From: Actinomadura livida
GTDB taxonomy: Bacteria > Actinomycetota > Actinomycetes > Streptosporangiales > Streptosporangiaceae
Direction: 5' to 3'
DNA: 64,000 nucleotides
Assembly (NCBI RefSeq): GCF_014648675.1
Contig: NZ_BMRO01000003.1
Location: 1 to 64,000 of the forward strand
A program made the translations under genes and the position numbers. Of this stretch, positions 27,907-37,629 are shown one piece after another (positions within the stretch are counted from its first letter, which is position 1; the number at the start of each line of letters is the position of its first letter). The notes below the pieces were generated by a model. It searched no databases, was not told the DNA's origin, and saw only the letters and a list, made by a program, of their open reading frames with translations.

Positions 27907-29659
<1,753 letters not shown>

Positions 29660-29663
<4 letters not shown>

Positions 29664-29800
29664 GCGGTCACCGCCTTCCGCCCGGGGGCGTGCAGGGCCC
29701 GGGCGTCCCGGAGCCGCTGGTCGGAGCTGGTCGTCTCGAAGCTGAGCGTCCCGAAGCTGATCGTCATCGTCGTCGCGCGGTCGCGCCGGGGCCGGTTCAT
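29660..29800 (-). CDS. Possible 46-aa mini-ORF between ribE and ribBA
   Basis: An open frame of 47 codons fills the whole ribE-ribBA gap. Its ATG (29800) overlaps the ribE TGA and its TGA overlaps the ribBA ATG, both as ATGA. GGGGGA lies 6 nt before its start. The product begins [11 protein letters not shown] and has a Thr/Ser-rich middle with no known domain and no membrane helix. In other actinobacteria a transporter gene or spacer occupies this place, so it may be a real coupled small gene, a remnant, or a spacer kept open for translational coupling. Confidence 0.45.
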
Positions 29801-30390
29801 GAGCGGTCCCCCAGCATGCGCTCGACGTACTTGGCCACGACGTCCACTTCGAGGTTCACCGGGTCGCCGGGAGTCTTGTGGCCGAGCGTCGTGAGCGCGA
29901 GCGTCGTCGGGATGAGGGCGACGCTGAACCGGTCCGCGCCGGCCTCCACGACGGTGAGGCTGATGCCGTCCACGGTGATCGAGCCCTTGTCCACGATGTA
30001 GCGCGCGAGGTCGTGCGGGAGGGACACCGTGACCACGTCCCAGCGCTCCCCCGGCTCGCGGGAGATGATCGTGCCGACGCCGTCCACGTGGCCCTGGACG
30101 AGGTGGCCGCCGAGCCGGTCGGAGAGCCGGAGCGGGCGTTCGAGGTTGACCTTGGAGCCGGGTTCCAGCGCGCCGAGGCTGGACTTGCCGAGGGTCTCCT
30201 TGATGACGTCGGCGGTGAAGACCTCGCCCTTGACGTCCACGACGGTGAGGCAGACCCCGTTGACGGCGATCGACGCGCCGTGCACGGCGTCCTGCGTGAC
30301 GAGCGGCCCGCGGACCGCGAGCTCGACGGAATCCCCCTGGGGCTCGACCCCCGTGATCTCGCCGAGTTCCTCGACGATGCCGGTGAACAT
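29797..30390 (-). CDS. ribE: Riboflavin synthase alpha subunit
   Basis: A 197-residue enzyme with two tandem lumazine-binding barrels. The first begins [12 protein letters not shown] and has [13 protein letters not shown]; the second has [14 protein letters not shown] and [15 protein letters not shown]. The family's MFTGIVE start is exact, fixing the ATG at 30390. It dismutates two lumazines to riboflavin plus pyrimidine. First gene after the FMN riboswitch, with AGGAGG 9 nt upstream that can be sequestered in a hairpin. Confidence 0.97.
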   Translation of the reverse strand: MFTGIVEELGEITGVEPQGDSVELAVRGPLVTQDAVHGASIAVNGVCLTVVDVKGEVFTADVIKETLGKSSLGALEPGSKVNLERPLRLSDRLGGHLVQGHVDGVGTIISREPGERWDVVTVSLPHDLARYIVDKGSITVDGISLTVVEAGADRFSVALIPTTLALTTLGHKTPGDPVNLEVDVVAKYVERMLGDRS

Positions 30391-30393
30391 CTA

Positions 30394-30421
30394 CCCGGGC
30401 CTCCTAGGTCAAGGCTCCGGG
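30394..30421 (-). promoter_or_regulatory. SD-sequestering hairpin, FMN riboswitch expression platform
   Basis: On the minus strand CCCGG (30421-30417) pairs with CCGGG (30398-30394), and, after a bulged A, GCCUU (30415-30411) pairs with GGAGGC residues (30403-30399). This buries most of the ribE Shine-Dalgarno AGGAGG at 30405-30400. It fits a translational OFF state. Derived by eye without energy calculation. Confidence 0.55.
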
Positions 30422-30466
30422 GACGTCCATACATCGGCGCACGCCCCAGGTCAGGGACGTGCCGCG

Positions 30467-30588
30467 CGCTGCCTCCCATCCGGACTTTGACCGTCGGTCC
30501 CGGAGTTCCACCGGGTCAACCGGCCGATGGCTTCGGCCGGGTCGCGGACTGTAACCGCCGGTTCGGAATTTCACCGACCCCGGAGCAC
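30467..30588 (-). promoter_or_regulatory. FMN riboswitch (RFN element)
   Basis: Read on the minus strand, the leader carries the conserved RFN blocks in order: TCCGGGGTCGGTGAAATTCC, GAACCGGCGGT, AGTCCGCGACCC, a variable stem GGCCGAAGCCATCGGCC, GGTGGAACTCCGGGACCGAC, GGTCAAAGTCC, and the closing GGATGGGAGGCAG. This is a near-consensus aptamer ending 76 nt before ribE. FMN binding should turn down ribE, ribBA and ribH. Confidence 0.96.
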
Positions 30589-30682
30589 GCGTTCATGCTT
30601 TGCCATCCAGTGTGCCACGCCGTCCACAGGCGCCCGATGTGACCATCGCCACGAATTCGGCACGTTCCACAGCACGCAGCAA

Positions 30683-30700
30683 GTTGATTCAACGTTCAAC
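30683..30700. promoter_or_regulatory. Candidate operator upstream of DoxX gene
   Basis: A perfect 11-bp palindrome GTTGATTCAAC at 30683-30693 is followed at once by a second half-site, GTTCAAC. TTGA-n-TCAA palindromes are typical of MarR- or HxlR-type operators, which often control DoxX genes. No regulator gene is adjacent, so the protein that would bind is unknown. Confidence 0.45.
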
Positions 30701-30767
30701 GATCATGACGGTGGGGTAGATCGCGGGACAGAAGTGACGCATGACAACAATCCCCCAGGAGGCAGTC

Positions 30768-31178
30768 ATGGACGTCGTCGCCCTCATCGCCCGCATCGCG
30801 TTCACATCGATCTTCATCGGGGCAGGCGTCGGGCATCTCACCGCCACCGGCGCCATGGCCGGTTACGCGGCGGCCAAGAAGCTTCCGCAGCCGAAGCTCG
30901 CCGTGCAGGTCTCGGGCGTCTACATCCTCGTGGCCTCGGCCATGCTGGTCCTCGGCATCTGGCCCGACCTCGCCGCGCTGGCCTTCGTCCCGTTCCTGCT
31001 GATCACGGCGTTCGTGTTCCACGACTTCTGGAAGCAGGAGGCCCCGGAGACGCGCCAGCAGGAGCAGCTCCAGTTCCTCAAGGACCTCTCCCTGGCCGGC
31101 GGTGCGCTGGCCCTCTTCGCCCTCTACGCCGCGGAGTCCCACCCCGGCCTGAACCTCGTGGGCCCCCTCTTCGGCTGA
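30768..31178 (+). CDS. DoxX family membrane protein
   Basis: A 136-residue protein with four hydrophobic helices and the DoxX features RIAFTSIFIGAGVGHL near the start, a GAMAGYAAAKKLP loop, and FHDFWKQ near residue 85. The ATG at 30768 is used because AGGAGG precedes it by 5 nt; an ATG 27 bp upstream lacks one. DoxX proteins are linked to redox or thiol stress and quinone-type electron transfer, but the biochemical role of this subgroup is not settled. Single-gene unit with its own candidate operator and terminator. Confidence 0.9.
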   Translation: MDVVALIARIAFTSIFIGAGVGHLTATGAMAGYAAAKKLPQPKLAVQVSGVYILVASAMLVLGIWPDLAALAFVPFLLITAFVFHDFWKQEAPETRQQEQLQFLKDLSLAGGALALFALYAAESHPGLNLVGPLFG

Positions 31179-31184
31179 CGCGCC

Positions 31185-31219
31185 ACCTCGCCGCCGGAGC
31201 CCGGCCCCAGCGGCGAGGT
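31185..31219 (+). terminator. Candidate terminator after DoxX gene
   Basis: A 10-bp perfect inverted repeat, ACCTCGCCGC (31185-31194) with its complement at 31210-31219 around a 15-nt loop, starts 7 bp after the DoxX stop. No T-tract follows. Confidence 0.5.
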
Positions 31220-31324
31220 AGGCCGCGCAAGTCGCTCAACCGGCGCTCGTCCAGAAGACCTGGGAGCGCTCCAGATCCCCCTTACGGGGAGTCTTGCCGA
31301 AGGTCCGGCCAAGGGTGAAACTCG

Positions 31325-32857
31325 GTGACGAAACCCTCCGCCACCGACTCGGGGAACAGGCCCATGGCCAAACTGACTCTGTCGCCGAAAATCCTGGACG
31401 TGCTCGATTTCGGCACCCCCTCCGCCGAGCGCGACATCTCGCGGGGGCTGGAGAAGTACTTCGTGGAGTCCCCCGCCTACCAGCGGGTGCGGACGGGCGC
31501 GAAGACGATCCTGATGGGCAACCGCGGGTCCGGGAAGAGCGCGATCTTCAAGGTGCTGGCCAAGCGGGAGCGCGCCGCCGGCAGCCACGTGATCGAGCTG
31601 TCGCCCGAGGACTACTCGTACGAGCTGCTCAACGCGACGATGGCCGCGGAGGACGCGGGCTCGTGGGCGAAGCAGGGCGCCTACGCCGCCGCCTGGAAGT
31701 ACCTCATCTACGTCCTGGTCATGAAGGCGCTGGCCAGGAAGGGGATGCGGCTGACCAAGGGCGGCGGCAGGGAGATCCACAAGTACGTCAGGGACAGCCA
31801 CGGCGCCCAGCAGCTCGGCACGCTGTCGCTGCTGATGTCGTACCTGAAGCGGCTGGAGGCCGTGAAGATCGGGCCGATCGAGGCGGGGCTGCGCACCCGG
31901 GAGCTCGACCGGCTCTACAAGCTGGAGGAGATCCAGAACCTGCTCCCGGCGCTGCAGAACGTCCTGGAGAGCCAGCGTGTCGTGGTCCTCGTGGACGAGC
32001 TTGACCGCGGCTGGGACTCCTCCGAGGACGCGAAGGCGTTCGTGTCCGGGCTGTTCCAGGCGTGCGTCTCCGTCAACGCGCTGCACCGGAACCTGCGCGT
32101 GTACATGTCGCTCAGGCAGGAGCTCTACGACGACATCCCCGCCCTGTACGAGGACGCGCAGAAGCACCGGGACCTGGTGGAGAAGATCTCCTGGTCGGAG
32201 GAGTCGCTGCTCGAGCTCATCGCCAAGCGGATCCGGTACTCGGCCCACGAGAAGGGGTTCGACGTCGAGGCGCTCGAGCGGGCCGGGGACCGGGCCTGCT
32301 GGTCCGCGGTCTTCGCCCCGCCGCCGCCGGGCATGGCGCGGGACGGCTCGTTCGGCTACATGGTGGACCGCACGCTGTACCGGCCTAGGGAGCTCATCCA
32401 GTTCTGCTCGGAGGCCCTGGATCTGGCCAGGGGGCGGACGTCGCGCCTGCCCGTGCCGTACTCGGCGATCGAGCGGTCCGAGTACGGCTACTCCGCCGAG
32501 CGCACGAAGGACATCGCGGCCGAGTACCGCTCCCAGTACCCGGGCCTGCTGAGCGTCTTCGAGGTCTTCCGCAGCCATCCGCACACCTTCGAGCGCGCGG
32601 AACTGGAGATGCTCTGCCTCGAACTGGCCTTCGGCGACATCCCCACACGCGGCACGCAGTCATGGCTGCCCCTGCGCGAACCCAACGACCTCATCGAGAT
32701 CCTGTGGCGTTCGGGGCTGCTCACCGCGCAGGCCGTCGACAACGGCCGTTTCCTGGGAAGCCATCAGGTACAGCACCTCAACCTGGCGGCCGTCCGGCGT
32801 TTCCGCGTGCACGAGATGTTCCACGCCTCCCTCGGGATCGTCCCCGCGAACGGGTGA
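31325..32857 (+). CDS. P-loop ATPase of the Sll1717 type
   Basis: A 510-residue soluble ATPase. Walker A is GNRGSGKS (65-72), Walker B VVVLVDELDRGWD (219-231), and a conserved Arg-containing strand YMSLRQELYDD follows near residue 260. The C-terminal third has a winged-helix-like look ending VQHLNLAAVRRFRVHEMFH. It resembles the proteins annotated as P-loop ATPase, Sll1717 family, whose function is unknown; similar STAND/KAP-like ATPases occur in defence and signalling. GTG 31325 (AAGGGTG upstream) or ATG 31364 could start it. Stand-alone gene inserted between the riboflavin operon and rpe. Confidence 0.8.
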   Translation: MTKPSATDSGNRPMAKLTLSPKILDVLDFGTPSAERDISRGLEKYFVESPAYQRVRTGAKTILMGNRGSGKSAIFKVLAKRERAAGSHVIELSPEDYSYELLNATMAAEDAGSWAKQGAYAAAWKYLIYVLVMKALARKGMRLTKGGGREIHKYVRDSHGAQQLGTLSLLMSYLKRLEAVKIGPIEAGLRTRELDRLYKLEEIQNLLPALQNVLESQRVVVLVDELDRGWDSSEDAKAFVSGLFQACVSVNALHRNLRVYMSLRQELYDDIPALYEDAQKHRDLVEKISWSEESLLELIAKRIRYSAHEKGFDVEALERAGDRACWSAVFAPPPPGMARDGSFGYMVDRTLYRPRELIQFCSEALDLARGRTSRLPVPYSAIERSEYGYSAERTKDIAAEYRSQYPGLLSVFEVFRSHPHTFERAELEMLCLELAFGDIPTRGTQSWLPLREPNDLIEILWRSGLLTAQAVDNGRFLGSHQVQHLNLAAVRRFRVHEMFHASLGIVPANG

Positions 32858-32869
32858 GAACCGAAGGGT

Positions 32870-32887
32870 CCGCCGGTCAGCCGGCGG
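32870..32887 (+). terminator. Weak hairpin after the P-loop ATPase gene
   Basis: A 7-bp inverted repeat, CCGCCGG-TCAG-CCGGCGG, begins 13 bp after the ATPase stop, with no T-run. It may end this transcript or the convergent rpe transcript. Confidence 0.35.
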
Positions 32888-32999
32888 CGAGGCAGAGGCC
32901 GTCACCCGCGGGCCGGGGTTCGACGAGGGGCGTCGGGTCGACGAGAGTGCCGTCCACCGGTGCCGTCCACGTCGAGCAGGACGGCGTCGCAGGGCAGGA

Positions 33000-33677
33000 T
33001 CACCAGTCCGCCTTGGCCGTCGCCTCCTCGGCCTGGCCGCGGAGTCGGCGGACGGCCTCGGCGGGGTCGTCGGCGCCGTAGACGGCGTTGCCCGCGACGA
33101 ACACGTCGGCGCCCGCCTCGGCGCAGCGTTCGATGGTCTCCGTGCTGACGCCGCCGTCGACCTGGAGCCAGACGGGCAGGTCGCGGCCCTTGATGAGCTC
33201 GCGGGCGCGGCGGACCTTCGGCAGGACGACGTCCAGGAACTTCTGGCCGCCGAAGCCGGGCTCGACGGTCATCAGGAGCAGCATGTCGATCTCGCCGAGG
33301 ATGTCCTCGAAGCCGTCGACGGGGGTGGCGGGGTTGACGCCCAGGCCCGCGCGCGCGCCCGCGGCGCGGATGGCGCGCAGGGTGCGGATCGGGGCCTTCG
33401 CCGCTTCGGCGTGGATGGTGACGCTCTTCGCGCCCGCCTCGGCGTACTCAGGGGCCCAGCGGTCCGGGTCCTCGATCATGAGGTGGCAGTCGAGGGGCAG
33501 CGCGCTGTGTTCGAGCAGCGCCCGGACGACCGGCAGCCCCAAGGTGAGGTTGGGGACGAAGTGGTTGTCCATGACGTCGACGTGGACCCAGTCGGCGGAG
33601 TCGGCGATGCGCGCGATCTCGTCGGCCAGGCGGGCGAAGTCCGCGGACAGGATGCTGGGTGCGATCTGAGGAGCCAT
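33000..33677 (-). CDS. rpe: Ribulose-phosphate 3-epimerase
   Basis: A 225-residue TIM barrel for the pentose phosphate pathway, converting ribulose-5-P to xylulose-5-P. The family start [17 protein letters not shown] is followed by the metal ligands in [16 protein letters not shown] and [19 protein letters not shown] near residue 140, and the phosphate loop [10 protein letters not shown]. It lies downstream of the PAP2 phosphatase and rsmB, both read in the same direction. Confidence 0.97.
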   Translation of the reverse strand: MAPQIAPSILSADFARLADEIARIADSADWVHVDVMDNHFVPNLTLGLPVVRALLEHSALPLDCHLMIEDPDRWAPEYAEAGAKSVTIHAEAAKAPIRTLRAIRAAGARAGLGVNPATPVDGFEDILGEIDMLLLMTVEPGFGGQKFLDVVLPKVRRARELIKGRDLPVWLQVDGGVSTETIERCAEAGADVFVAGNAVYGADDPAEAVRRLRGQAEEATAKADW

Positions 33678-33689
33678 GATGATCCGAGT

Positions 33690-34640
33690 CTATTGGCGCA
33701 GTTCCGACTGCTCCTCACCCGGCCGGGTGAGAGCGGGGGTGGGGCGGGCGGCCAGGCGGAGGCGGACGAAGGCCTCCGGCGCACCGGCCGTCACCCACAG
33801 GCCCAGCGCCGCCTGGACGGCGAACACCGGGAACAGCCCGGACGCGTCGAGCAGGAGGGCGGGCAGGTAGATGACACCGGCGCCGGCCATGGCCACGGCG
33901 AGGCGTGCCAGGAGCTGCCACGGTCGCCCGCGGGGGTCGAACCAGCCGCGGGCCGCCAGGATGGACAGCCCCGCCAGGACTCCGCAAAGCCCGCCCGAGG
34001 CCCGGGCCGAGTCGACGAGCGTGATGGGTTCGGTCTCGCCTCCGGCCTCCCTGATCTCCTGCGCCCACCCGTGCGGCCACCGCCACCCTTCGAGCGGCTG
34101 TATCGCCGCCCACGCCGCCCCAAGGAACAGCAGGGAAAGCCCCAGAGCGAGCGCCACTTGGATGCCCAGGGGGCGTCGCGTCCACCACGCGACGACGAAG
34201 GGCTCCGCGAGGAGGGCGACCAGCAGGAGGGTCAGCCCTATCCCCCAGCCGCCCAGGACCTGCCCCACAGAGTGGACACCCAGTTGGACGCGGGAGACCC
34301 CGATCAGAACGATGAGCACCGCGGCGGCCGCCCACAGGGCCCGGCGCCGGGTCAGGGTGGCGGCGAAGCCCCAGCCCACCACGGCGTTCTGCGAATGGCC
34401 CGAGGGCATGCCGAACGACGAATACGCCTGCTCGCCCTCGACCGAGGGGTTCGTCCAGTAGGGGCGGGGGTCGTGGAAGACGAACTTGAGGACCGTGTTG
34501 ACATACCCGCCGATCAGCAGGAGCACAGCGGCCCGTGCCGCCACCCGTGGAGCCGCGCACCAGAACAGCACGAGGAGCACCGGTACGTAGAAGCCCGCGC
34601 TGCCCAGGAATGACACGGCGTGCCAGAAGCCGGTCAGCAC
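33690..34640 (-). CDS. PAP2 superfamily membrane phosphatase
   Basis: A 316-residue integral membrane protein with about eight helices. The three PAP2 phosphatase motifs are present: KFVFHDPRPYW (residues 52-62), SGHSQNAVV (80-88, catalytic His) and SRVQLGVHSVGQVLGGW (about 118-134). It should dephosphorylate a lipid or isoprenoid phosphate at the membrane. The second half is hydrophobic with no known domain, longer than minimal PAP2 proteins. Sits between rsmB and rpe, 12-15 bp from each, so co-transcribed. Confidence 0.9.
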   Translation of the reverse strand: MLTGFWHAVSFLGSAGFYVPVLLVLFWCAAPRVAARAAVLLLIGGYVNTVLKFVFHDPRPYWTNPSVEGEQAYSSFGMPSGHSQNAVVGWGFAATLTRRRALWAAAAVLIVLIGVSRVQLGVHSVGQVLGGWGIGLTLLLVALLAEPFVVAWWTRRPLGIQVALALGLSLLFLGAAWAAIQPLEGWRWPHGWAQEIREAGGETEPITLVDSARASGGLCGVLAGLSILAARGWFDPRGRPWQLLARLAVAMAGAGVIYLPALLLDASGLFPVFAVQAALGLWVTAGAPEAFVRLRLAARPTPALTRPGEEQSELRQ

Positions 34641-34655
34641 GGAACCTCCAGGAGG

Positions 34656-36062
34656 TCAGGTGCGGCGCAGCAGAGCCAGGAACATCGCGTCCGTCCCGTG
34701 GCGGTGCGGCCAGAACTGGGCGTAAGGGCCGTTCCCCAATCCGGTCAGGTCATGCGCCACCGACGCCAGGACGGACGGCGCGTCCAGCCGTTCCACGTCG
34801 TCGCGCTTGCGCAGGACATCGTCCACCACCACCCGGGTCTCGGCGATGTGCGGCGAGCAGGTGACGTAGGCGACGACACCGCCCGGGCGGACGGCGTCCA
34901 GGGCCGAGGCGAGCAGCCCGCGCTGGAGGGGGCCGAGTTCGGCGACCGACTCGGGGCCGCGCCGCCAGCGGGCCTCAGGGCGGCGCCGGAGCGCGCCTAG
35001 GCCGGTGCAGGGCGCGTCCACCATGACCCGGTCGAAGGAACCGGGGCGCCACGCGGGCGCGGTGCCGTCGGCGGCGACCACCCCGGCGCGGTCGTCGACC
35101 GCGCGGCGGACGAGGCCGGCGCGGTGCGGCTGGATGTCGGCCGCCAGCAGGCGCGCATCGCGCTGGGTCGCGAGGCCGGAGAGCAGGCCCGCCTTGCCTC
35201 CGGGCCCGGCGCAGAGGTCGGCCCAGCGCGCATCTGGGCCGTCCAAGGGAGCTTCGGTCAGGGCCAGGGCGACCATCTGGCTCGCCTCGTCCTGGACGGC
35301 GGCGCGCCCGTCACGGACGGCGGCGATATCCGCCGGGTCCCCTTCGCCCAAGATGGCGGCGTACGGCGAGTACGGCGCCGGCTTGGCACCCGCCTCCTGC
35401 AGCTCCTGCACGGTGGCCCGGCCGGGGCGGGCGATGAGGGTGACGCGCGGACGGTCGTTGTCGGCGGCGAGCAGATCCTCGATCTCGGCGGCGCCGACGG
35501 CGTCCCGCAGAGCGGACACGATCCATTTGGGATGGCTGTGCGCGATCGACAGGCGAGTCAACGTGTCGGCGTCGGCGGGTGCCACGATCGCCAGCCACGC
35601 GTCCAGGTCGCGGCCGGCGACCTTGCGGAGCACCGCGTTGGCGAACTTGGCCTGCCCCGGGCCGGAGACCGACCGCGCCAGCTCGACCGTGGTCGCCACC
35701 GCGGCGTGCGAGGGGATGCGGGTCGCGAGAATCTGGTGCGCGCCGAGGCGCAGGACGTCCAGGAGCGGCGCGTCGATGCGGCGCAGTTCGCGGTCGCTGC
35801 ATAGCGCGAGCACTGCGTCGTAGGTACCGCGGCCCCGCAGCGTGCCGTAGGTCAGCTCGGTGGCGAGGGCCGCGTCGCGTCCGGTGAGCCCGCGGTCGCG
35901 GAGCCGGGATGGCAGCAGCAGGTTGGCGTAGGCGTCGCGTGTCTCCACGGCGCGGATGACGTCGAACGCGGTGCGGCGGACGAGGTCCTGCGGACGTCCC
36001 GTCTTGCGCGGCCCGCCGGGCCTGCGGTTCTGGGTGTGTCGGCGGTTGCGTGCGGGCGGCAT
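34656..36062 (-). CDS. rsmB: 16S rRNA (cytosine-967-C5)-methyltransferase
   Basis: A 468-residue RsmB/Fmu enzyme. Residues 25-150 form the NusB-like RNA-binding domain. The SAM-dependent methyltransferase follows, with DLCAGPGGKAGLLSGLA, the catalytic Cys in MVDAPCTGLGALRRRPEARW, and the second Cys in AYVTCSPHIAETR. It methylates C967 of 16S rRNA. The ATG at 36062 shares a base with the fmt stop (TGATG). The basic N-terminus (PPARNRRHTQNRR) is typical of actinobacterial forms. Confidence 0.95.
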   Translation of the reverse strand: MPPARNRRHTQNRRPGGPRKTGRPQDLVRRTAFDVIRAVETRDAYANLLLPSRLRDRGLTGRDAALATELTYGTLRGRGTYDAVLALCSDRELRRIDAPLLDVLRLGAHQILATRIPSHAAVATTVELARSVSGPGQAKFANAVLRKVAGRDLDAWLAIVAPADADTLTRLSIAHSHPKWIVSALRDAVGAAEIEDLLAADNDRPRVTLIARPGRATVQELQEAGAKPAPYSPYAAILGEGDPADIAAVRDGRAAVQDEASQMVALALTEAPLDGPDARWADLCAGPGGKAGLLSGLATQRDARLLAADIQPHRAGLVRRAVDDRAGVVAADGTAPAWRPGSFDRVMVDAPCTGLGALRRRPEARWRRGPESVAELGPLQRGLLASALDAVRPGGVVAYVTCSPHIAETRVVVDDVLRKRDDVERLDAPSVLASVAHDLTGLGNGPYAQFWPHRHGTDAMFLALLRRT

Positions 36063-36988
36063 CAGTGCAGCGCGTCCTTGCCGGTGAGGTCGAGCCCGCG
36101 TACCCAGTCGGCGGCGCCCATGCGGCGCTTCCCTTGCGGTTGGACCTCGCCCAAGGCGACAGGATGTGTGGCCGTCCCCACCAGGACCTCGTTCTTCCCA
36201 GGGCGCAGTTCACCTGGGGAGAACTTCTCTGCGTCGGGCCTGAGGCGGACCGGCCCCAGCTTGACCCGCATGTCACGGAAGGTCGTCCACGCACCCGGGG
36301 CGGGGGTGCAGGCGCGGACGAGGCGATCGATGTGCATGGCGGGGCTGTTCCACTCGACGCGGGCGTCCTCGGGGGTCAGCTTGGCCGCGTGGGAGACGCC
36401 CTCGGTGGGCTGCGGCCGGGGCTCCAGGACTCCCTGCTCGATGCCGTTCATCGTGTCCAGCAGGAGGGCGGCGCCGGCGACCGCCAGCCGGCCCAGCAGG
36501 TCACCGGTGGTGTCATCGGGCCGGATCGGCTCGGTGAGGACGCCGTAGACGGGACCCGTGTCCAGGTCCTCCTCGATCTGGAACGTGGCCGCGCCGGTCA
36601 TTTCATCGCCGTGCAGGATGGCGCGCTGGACGGGAGCGGCGCCGCGCCACGCGGGCAGCAGCGAGAAGTGCAGGTTCACCCAGCCGTGGCGCGGGATGTC
36701 CAGGGCCGCGCGGGGCAGCAGCGCCCCGTACGCGACGACCGGGCAGCAGTCGGGCGCGATCTCGCGCAGCCGGTCGAGGAACTCGGGGTCGCGGGCCCTG
36801 GCGGGCTTGAGCACCTCCAGGCCGGCCTCGGCGGCGAACGCACCCACCGGGCTGGCGCTCAGACGGCGCCCACGGCCCGAACGCCCGTCCGGACGGGTCA
36901 CGACCGCTGCGACCTCGTGCGAGGACTCCAGAAGCGCTCTCAGCGACGGGAGCGCGGTCTCGGGGGTGCCCGCGAAGACGAGCCGCAC
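36062..36988 (-). CDS. fmt: Methionyl-tRNA formyltransferase
   Basis: A 308-residue enzyme that formylates initiator Met-tRNA with 10-formyl-THF. Motifs: [16 protein letters not shown] at the start, the catalytic Asn/His/Asp region [20 protein letters not shown] near residue 110, [17 protein letters not shown], and the C-terminal tRNA-binding barrel. GTG start immediately after the def stop. The def-fmt pair adds and later removes the same formyl group. Confidence 0.96.
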   Translation of the reverse strand: MRLVFAGTPETALPSLRALLESSHEVAAVVTRPDGRSGRGRRLSASPVGAFAAEAGLEVLKPARARDPEFLDRLREIAPDCCPVVAYGALLPRAALDIPRHGWVNLHFSLLPAWRGAAPVQRAILHGDEMTGAATFQIEEDLDTGPVYGVLTEPIRPDDTTGDLLGRLAVAGAALLLDTMNGIEQGVLEPRPQPTEGVSHAAKLTPEDARVEWNSPAMHIDRLVRACTPAPGAWTTFRDMRVKLGPVRLRPDAEKFSPGELRPGKNEVLVGTATHPVALGEVQPQGKRRMGAADWVRGLDLTGKDALH

Positions 36989-37534
36989 CTAGATCGCCTT
37001 CCCGAAGGTCCGGTGCGGCGACTCCTTGACGACGGGGACCGGGTCGCCGAACCACTCGGCCTCCCTGATCGCCTTCATCGCGGCCTTGCGCTGCTCCGGA
37101 TCCATCCGGTCGATGAAGATGACGCCGTCGAGGTGGTCGGTCTCGTGCTGGACGCAGCGGGCCAGCATGTGGGTGCCCTCGAGCGTGATCGGCTCCCCGT
37201 GCATGTTGAAGCCCTTCGCCACGGCGCGGACGGCCCGCGGCGTGGGGAACGCGAGGCCGGGCAGGGAAAGGCAGCCCTCGTCGTCGGTCTCCTGCTCGTC
37301 CGACAGGTCCAGGGTGGGGTTGACCACGTGGCCCAGCCGGTCGTCGACGTAGTAGGTGAACACCCGCAGGCCGACGCCGAGCTGCGGCGCGGCGAGGCCG
37401 GCGCCGGGCGCGTCGATCATCGTGTCGGTGAGGTCCTTGACGAGCTGCCGCAGCTCCTTGTCGAAGTCCTTCACCGGCTCAGCGGGCGTGCGCAGCACGG
37501 GATCACCGAAAAGGCGGATGGGCTTGACGGCCAA
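36989..37534 (-). CDS. def: Peptide deformylase
   Basis: A 181-residue metallopeptidase that removes the formyl group from nascent proteins. The three motifs are GAGLAAPQLGV, EGCLSLPG (Cys ligand) and QHETDHLDGVIF (two His ligands and catalytic Glu; HETDH rather than the commoner HExDH with Phe/Met/Leu in the middle). The start appears to be TTG at 37534, with CGGAG 6 nt upstream. Upstream of fmt in the same transcript. Confidence 0.96.
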   Translation of the reverse strand: MAVKPIRLFGDPVLRTPAEPVKDFDKELRQLVKDLTDTMIDAPGAGLAAPQLGVGLRVFTYYVDDRLGHVVNPTLDLSDEQETDDEGCLSLPGLAFPTPRAVRAVAKGFNMHGEPITLEGTHMLARCVQHETDHLDGVIFIDRMDPEQRKAAMKAIREAEWFGDPVPVVKESPHRTFGKAI

Positions 37535-37629
37535 CGAAGGCTCCGTTTCCTACGAGATTCCCCGGGAGTTCCTGCGGTTCGTGCACGGCGGGATGCTCCG
37601 TTCAGTCTACGGAGGCGAACCGTGAACAT

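Noticed and set aside
32660..32905. Leftward open frame at the end of the P-loop ATPase gene
   Set aside because: It is mostly antisense to the conserved C-terminus of the ATPase and has no ribosome site.
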